Of a stretch of 64,000 nt of DNA, positions 62,660 through 64,000 are shown piece after piece. A program made the translations under genes and the position numbers. The notes below the pieces were generated by a model. The model was not told where the DNA came from, did not search any database, and worked only from the letters and a program-made list of their open reading frames with translations. Each line of letters starts with the position of its first letter. The stretch's first letter is position 1. Source of the stretch: Pedobacter sp. SL55 (GTDB lineage: Bacteria; Bacteroidota; Bacteroidia; Sphingobacteriales; Sphingobacteriaceae); contig NZ_CP113059.1 of assembly GCF_026625705.1 (NCBI RefSeq), forward strand, positions 4,092,001-4,156,000. The letters run 5' to 3'.

Positions 62660-63682
62660 CTATTTTTTAGTTAGTTCGATATTTGTAATACCTTTTGCGG
62701 CGTTCAACACTTTATTGTCGATATAAACCTCATTTCCTACCGCTTCTCCCTTGCTACTTTTAAGTTTAATGTTTATCCCGTAGCCTTCAGCGTTTACATT
62801 ACTGATGTTATTTTTAAAAATGTTGTAAGCACCCCAGCCTTCGTAAGCACAGTTCACTTGGTAGCCGTCTAGTAAAACCGAGGGTTGTGTATTGTACCCG
62901 ATGTTGTTTGCTATCAGATAATAGTTTCCTTTAATGTCCATCCAACTATCTGCACTATTTTCGCCAGTAATTCCTTGCGCTTCGAAAGTATTTCCTTTGA
63001 TTATTCCACCTGTTGTACCTTCTTTTACATCGATGCACTCGGCAGTCACAAAAGGTCCCAATTTGTTGTTCAACACTTGGTTCGAGTCGCATTTATCTGG
63101 TGCTCCGTTAGTGTATTTTGCCCAGTTGCTGTAAGCAGAGCCGATGTAAATGGCTTCGCCATAACCCGGTCTTTTTTTACCTGTATGCGTTACTTCAGAG
63201 TTTTTAACGGTGTTGTGTTTACTAAAAGTTCTGAAATGAATGCCCTCTTCTCCTAATTGGGTAACAAAAACACCATCAATCACGTTGTAATTTGCACCAT
63301 CAGCAACAATACCTTTCAAACCGTTTTTAACGGTAAAACCTTTTAATTTCCAGTAATTGGCTTTTAAGGATAGCACATAACCTGTTTCTATGCTGCCAGC
63401 GTCTAAAATGGCATTTCTGCCTCCTGTAAGTACAATAGGTTCATTTTTTGTTCCGCTTGCACTCGCTTCAATTACGAATTTACCTTCGTAAACACCATCT
63501 TTTAAAATGATAGAATCTCCGGGCTTAGCCGTTGCCAAAGCTCTTTTTAATTGGCTGCTATTTGCTACTGTAATTGGTTTAGCAGATAAAAAAGGTCGTA
63601 TTGCATATCCCACCTCAGTTAAAGCTGAGATAGCAATAGCGACCATAACCAAATATATGTTGAAGATTTTTTGCATATCCAA
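62660..63682 (-). CDS. Secreted right-handed parallel beta-helix protein, candidate polysaccharide lyase
   Basis: The 340-residue protein has a signal peptide (FNIYLVMVAIAISALTEVGYA) and many beta-helix turns: LKRALATAKPGDSIILKDGVY, LKGFTVKNGLKGIVADGANYN, GIIKGNTFEAQGITGEN. The start, AKPGDSIILKDG, is shared with PL6 lyases, but the catalytic NGGETIRIG element is absent; EAIYIGSAYSNW and FVTAECIDVKEGTTGG sit in its place. It could be a lyase of another family or a glycan-binding helix. It is cotranscribed with the uronate genes. Confidence 0.8.
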   Translation of the reverse strand: MDMQKIFNIYLVMVAIAISALTEVGYAIRPFLSAKPITVANSSQLKRALATAKPGDSIILKDGVYEGKFVIEASASGTKNEPIVLTGGRNAILDAGSIETGYVLSLKANYWKLKGFTVKNGLKGIVADGANYNVIDGVFVTQLGEEGIHFRTFSKHNTVKNSEVTHTGKKRPGYGEAIYIGSAYSNWAKYTNGAPDKCDSNQVLNNKLGPFVTAECIDVKEGTTGGIIKGNTFEAQGITGENSADSWMDIKGNYYLIANNIGYNTQPSVLLDGYQVNCAYEGWGAYNIFKNNISNVNAEGYGINIKLKSSKGEAVGNEVYIDNKVLNAAKGITNIELTKK

Positions 63683-63753
63683 TTTCTTATTTTCCGCTTT
63701 AAGATTGCTTCGCAGGCTCGCAATGACGTAAAGGCGAACGCCAGAAGATTGTT

Positions 63754-64000
63754 TTACTTATGAATACCTAATTCTTTTAAGAAATCGATGATTGCTTTAT
63801 TTACTTCCGAATTTTTTTCTGCTGGAAACTTACCGTGTTCGCCACCTTCTACTGTCATGAACTTGTTTTTTACGCCAAATTCATCTAGCTTGTTTTTCAA
63901 ATCAACAGATTGTTGGTAAGGCACTACTGGATCGGCATTGCCATGTACAATAAATACTGGCGGACTGTCTTTCTTTACTTGAAATAAAGGAGAAACCGAC
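63754..64000 (-). CDS. Alpha/beta hydrolase, C-terminal part (5' end outside window)
   Basis: The last 82 codons of a gene entering from beyond 64000. The visible part has PPVFIVHGNADPVVPYQQS, with the catalytic Asp, and TVEGGEHGKFP, with the catalytic His, then NKAIIDFLKELGIHK and TAA. This is the C-terminus of an esterase or dienelactone hydrolase-like enzyme of the BD-FAE/Axe type. The nucleophile lies outside the window. By position it belongs to the uronate locus and may remove acetyl groups from the glycan. Confidence 0.85.
   Translation of the reverse strand, partial: SVSPLFQVKKDSPPVFIVHGNADPVVPYQQSVDLKNKLDEFGVKNKFMTVEGGEHGKFPAEKNSEVNKAIIDFLKELGIHK

Overview
The window is chromosomal DNA of a Bacteroidota bacterium and looks most like a Pedobacter/Sphingobacteriaceae species. 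The grounds are Bacteroidota-type promoters (TAnnTTTG at -7), a SusC/SusD pair with polysaccharide lyases, GLPGLI, DUF3570/DUF4266 and CtlX family proteins, SprB-like surface repeats, low GC, and many short palindromic intergenic repeats. I see no prophage, transposase, CRISPR array, rRNA operon or replication origin. No database search was possible, so family names come from motifs and memory.

Layout. 1-2953 is the 5' part of a large glycine-rich secreted adhesin-like protein (minus strand). 3316-5106 holds a DUF4397 lipoprotein and a secreted N-formylglutamate amidohydrolase-like protein. 5350-6516 is uxuA, followed by tRNA-Arg(TCT) with a clear promoter and terminator. 6943-9612 encodes a membrane-anchored UvrD-like helicase with an inserted nuclease-like domain and two topoisomerase-type zinc fingers. 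9801-12476 is a VIT-family transporter and a two-component system whose kinase is frameshifted. 12510-16027 is an envelope redox cluster: DUF3570, DUF4266, ApbE flavin transferase, thioredoxin and a frameshifted b-type cytochrome. 16178-20137 carries small metabolic and hypothetical genes. 20539-22992 is the primary sigma factor gene, with an in-frame TAA at codon 21, and gap.

23068-29092 is a carotenoid (zeaxanthin-type) operon: crtI, crtB, an unknown gene, idi, an SRPBCC protein, crtZ and a CrtYcd-type lycopene cyclase. It is headed by a CarH-like B12-binding MerR regulator. The same inverted repeat, TTTTGTTTA-N18/19-TAAACAAAA, lies at the promoters of the regulator and of crtI, which suggests light/B12-controlled repression. 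30564-33230 is a TonB-dependent receptor under a TPP riboswitch, so it is probably a thiamine receptor. 33589-39144 holds small conserved genes, a TonB-like protein and valS. 39322-42283 is an arginine-catabolism pair (CtlX hydrolase and arginine deiminase, both frameshifted) with a ParDE toxin-antitoxin module and its perfect palindromic operator between them. 42863-49394 contains a GLPGLI protein and outer-membrane receptor, a NudK hydrolase and a BlaI/M56 regulator pair. The BlaI promoter and the GLPGLI promoter share an identically spaced three-half-site motif, so the two units probably form one regulon.

49521-64000 is an alginate/uronate utilisation locus: two PL6 lyases, a surface lipoprotein, SusD, SusC, an SDR (likely DEH reductase), a frameshifted hexuronate MFS transporter, a parallel beta-helix protein and an alpha/beta hydrolase. 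UxuR/ExuR-like TTGGTnnACCAA sites overlap the susC promoter.

Six otherwise intact genes carry one single-base frameshift each, mostly at homopolymers, and rpoD carries an extra TAA codon. Either the assembly has residual indel errors or these genes are truly interrupted; the sequence alone cannot decide.
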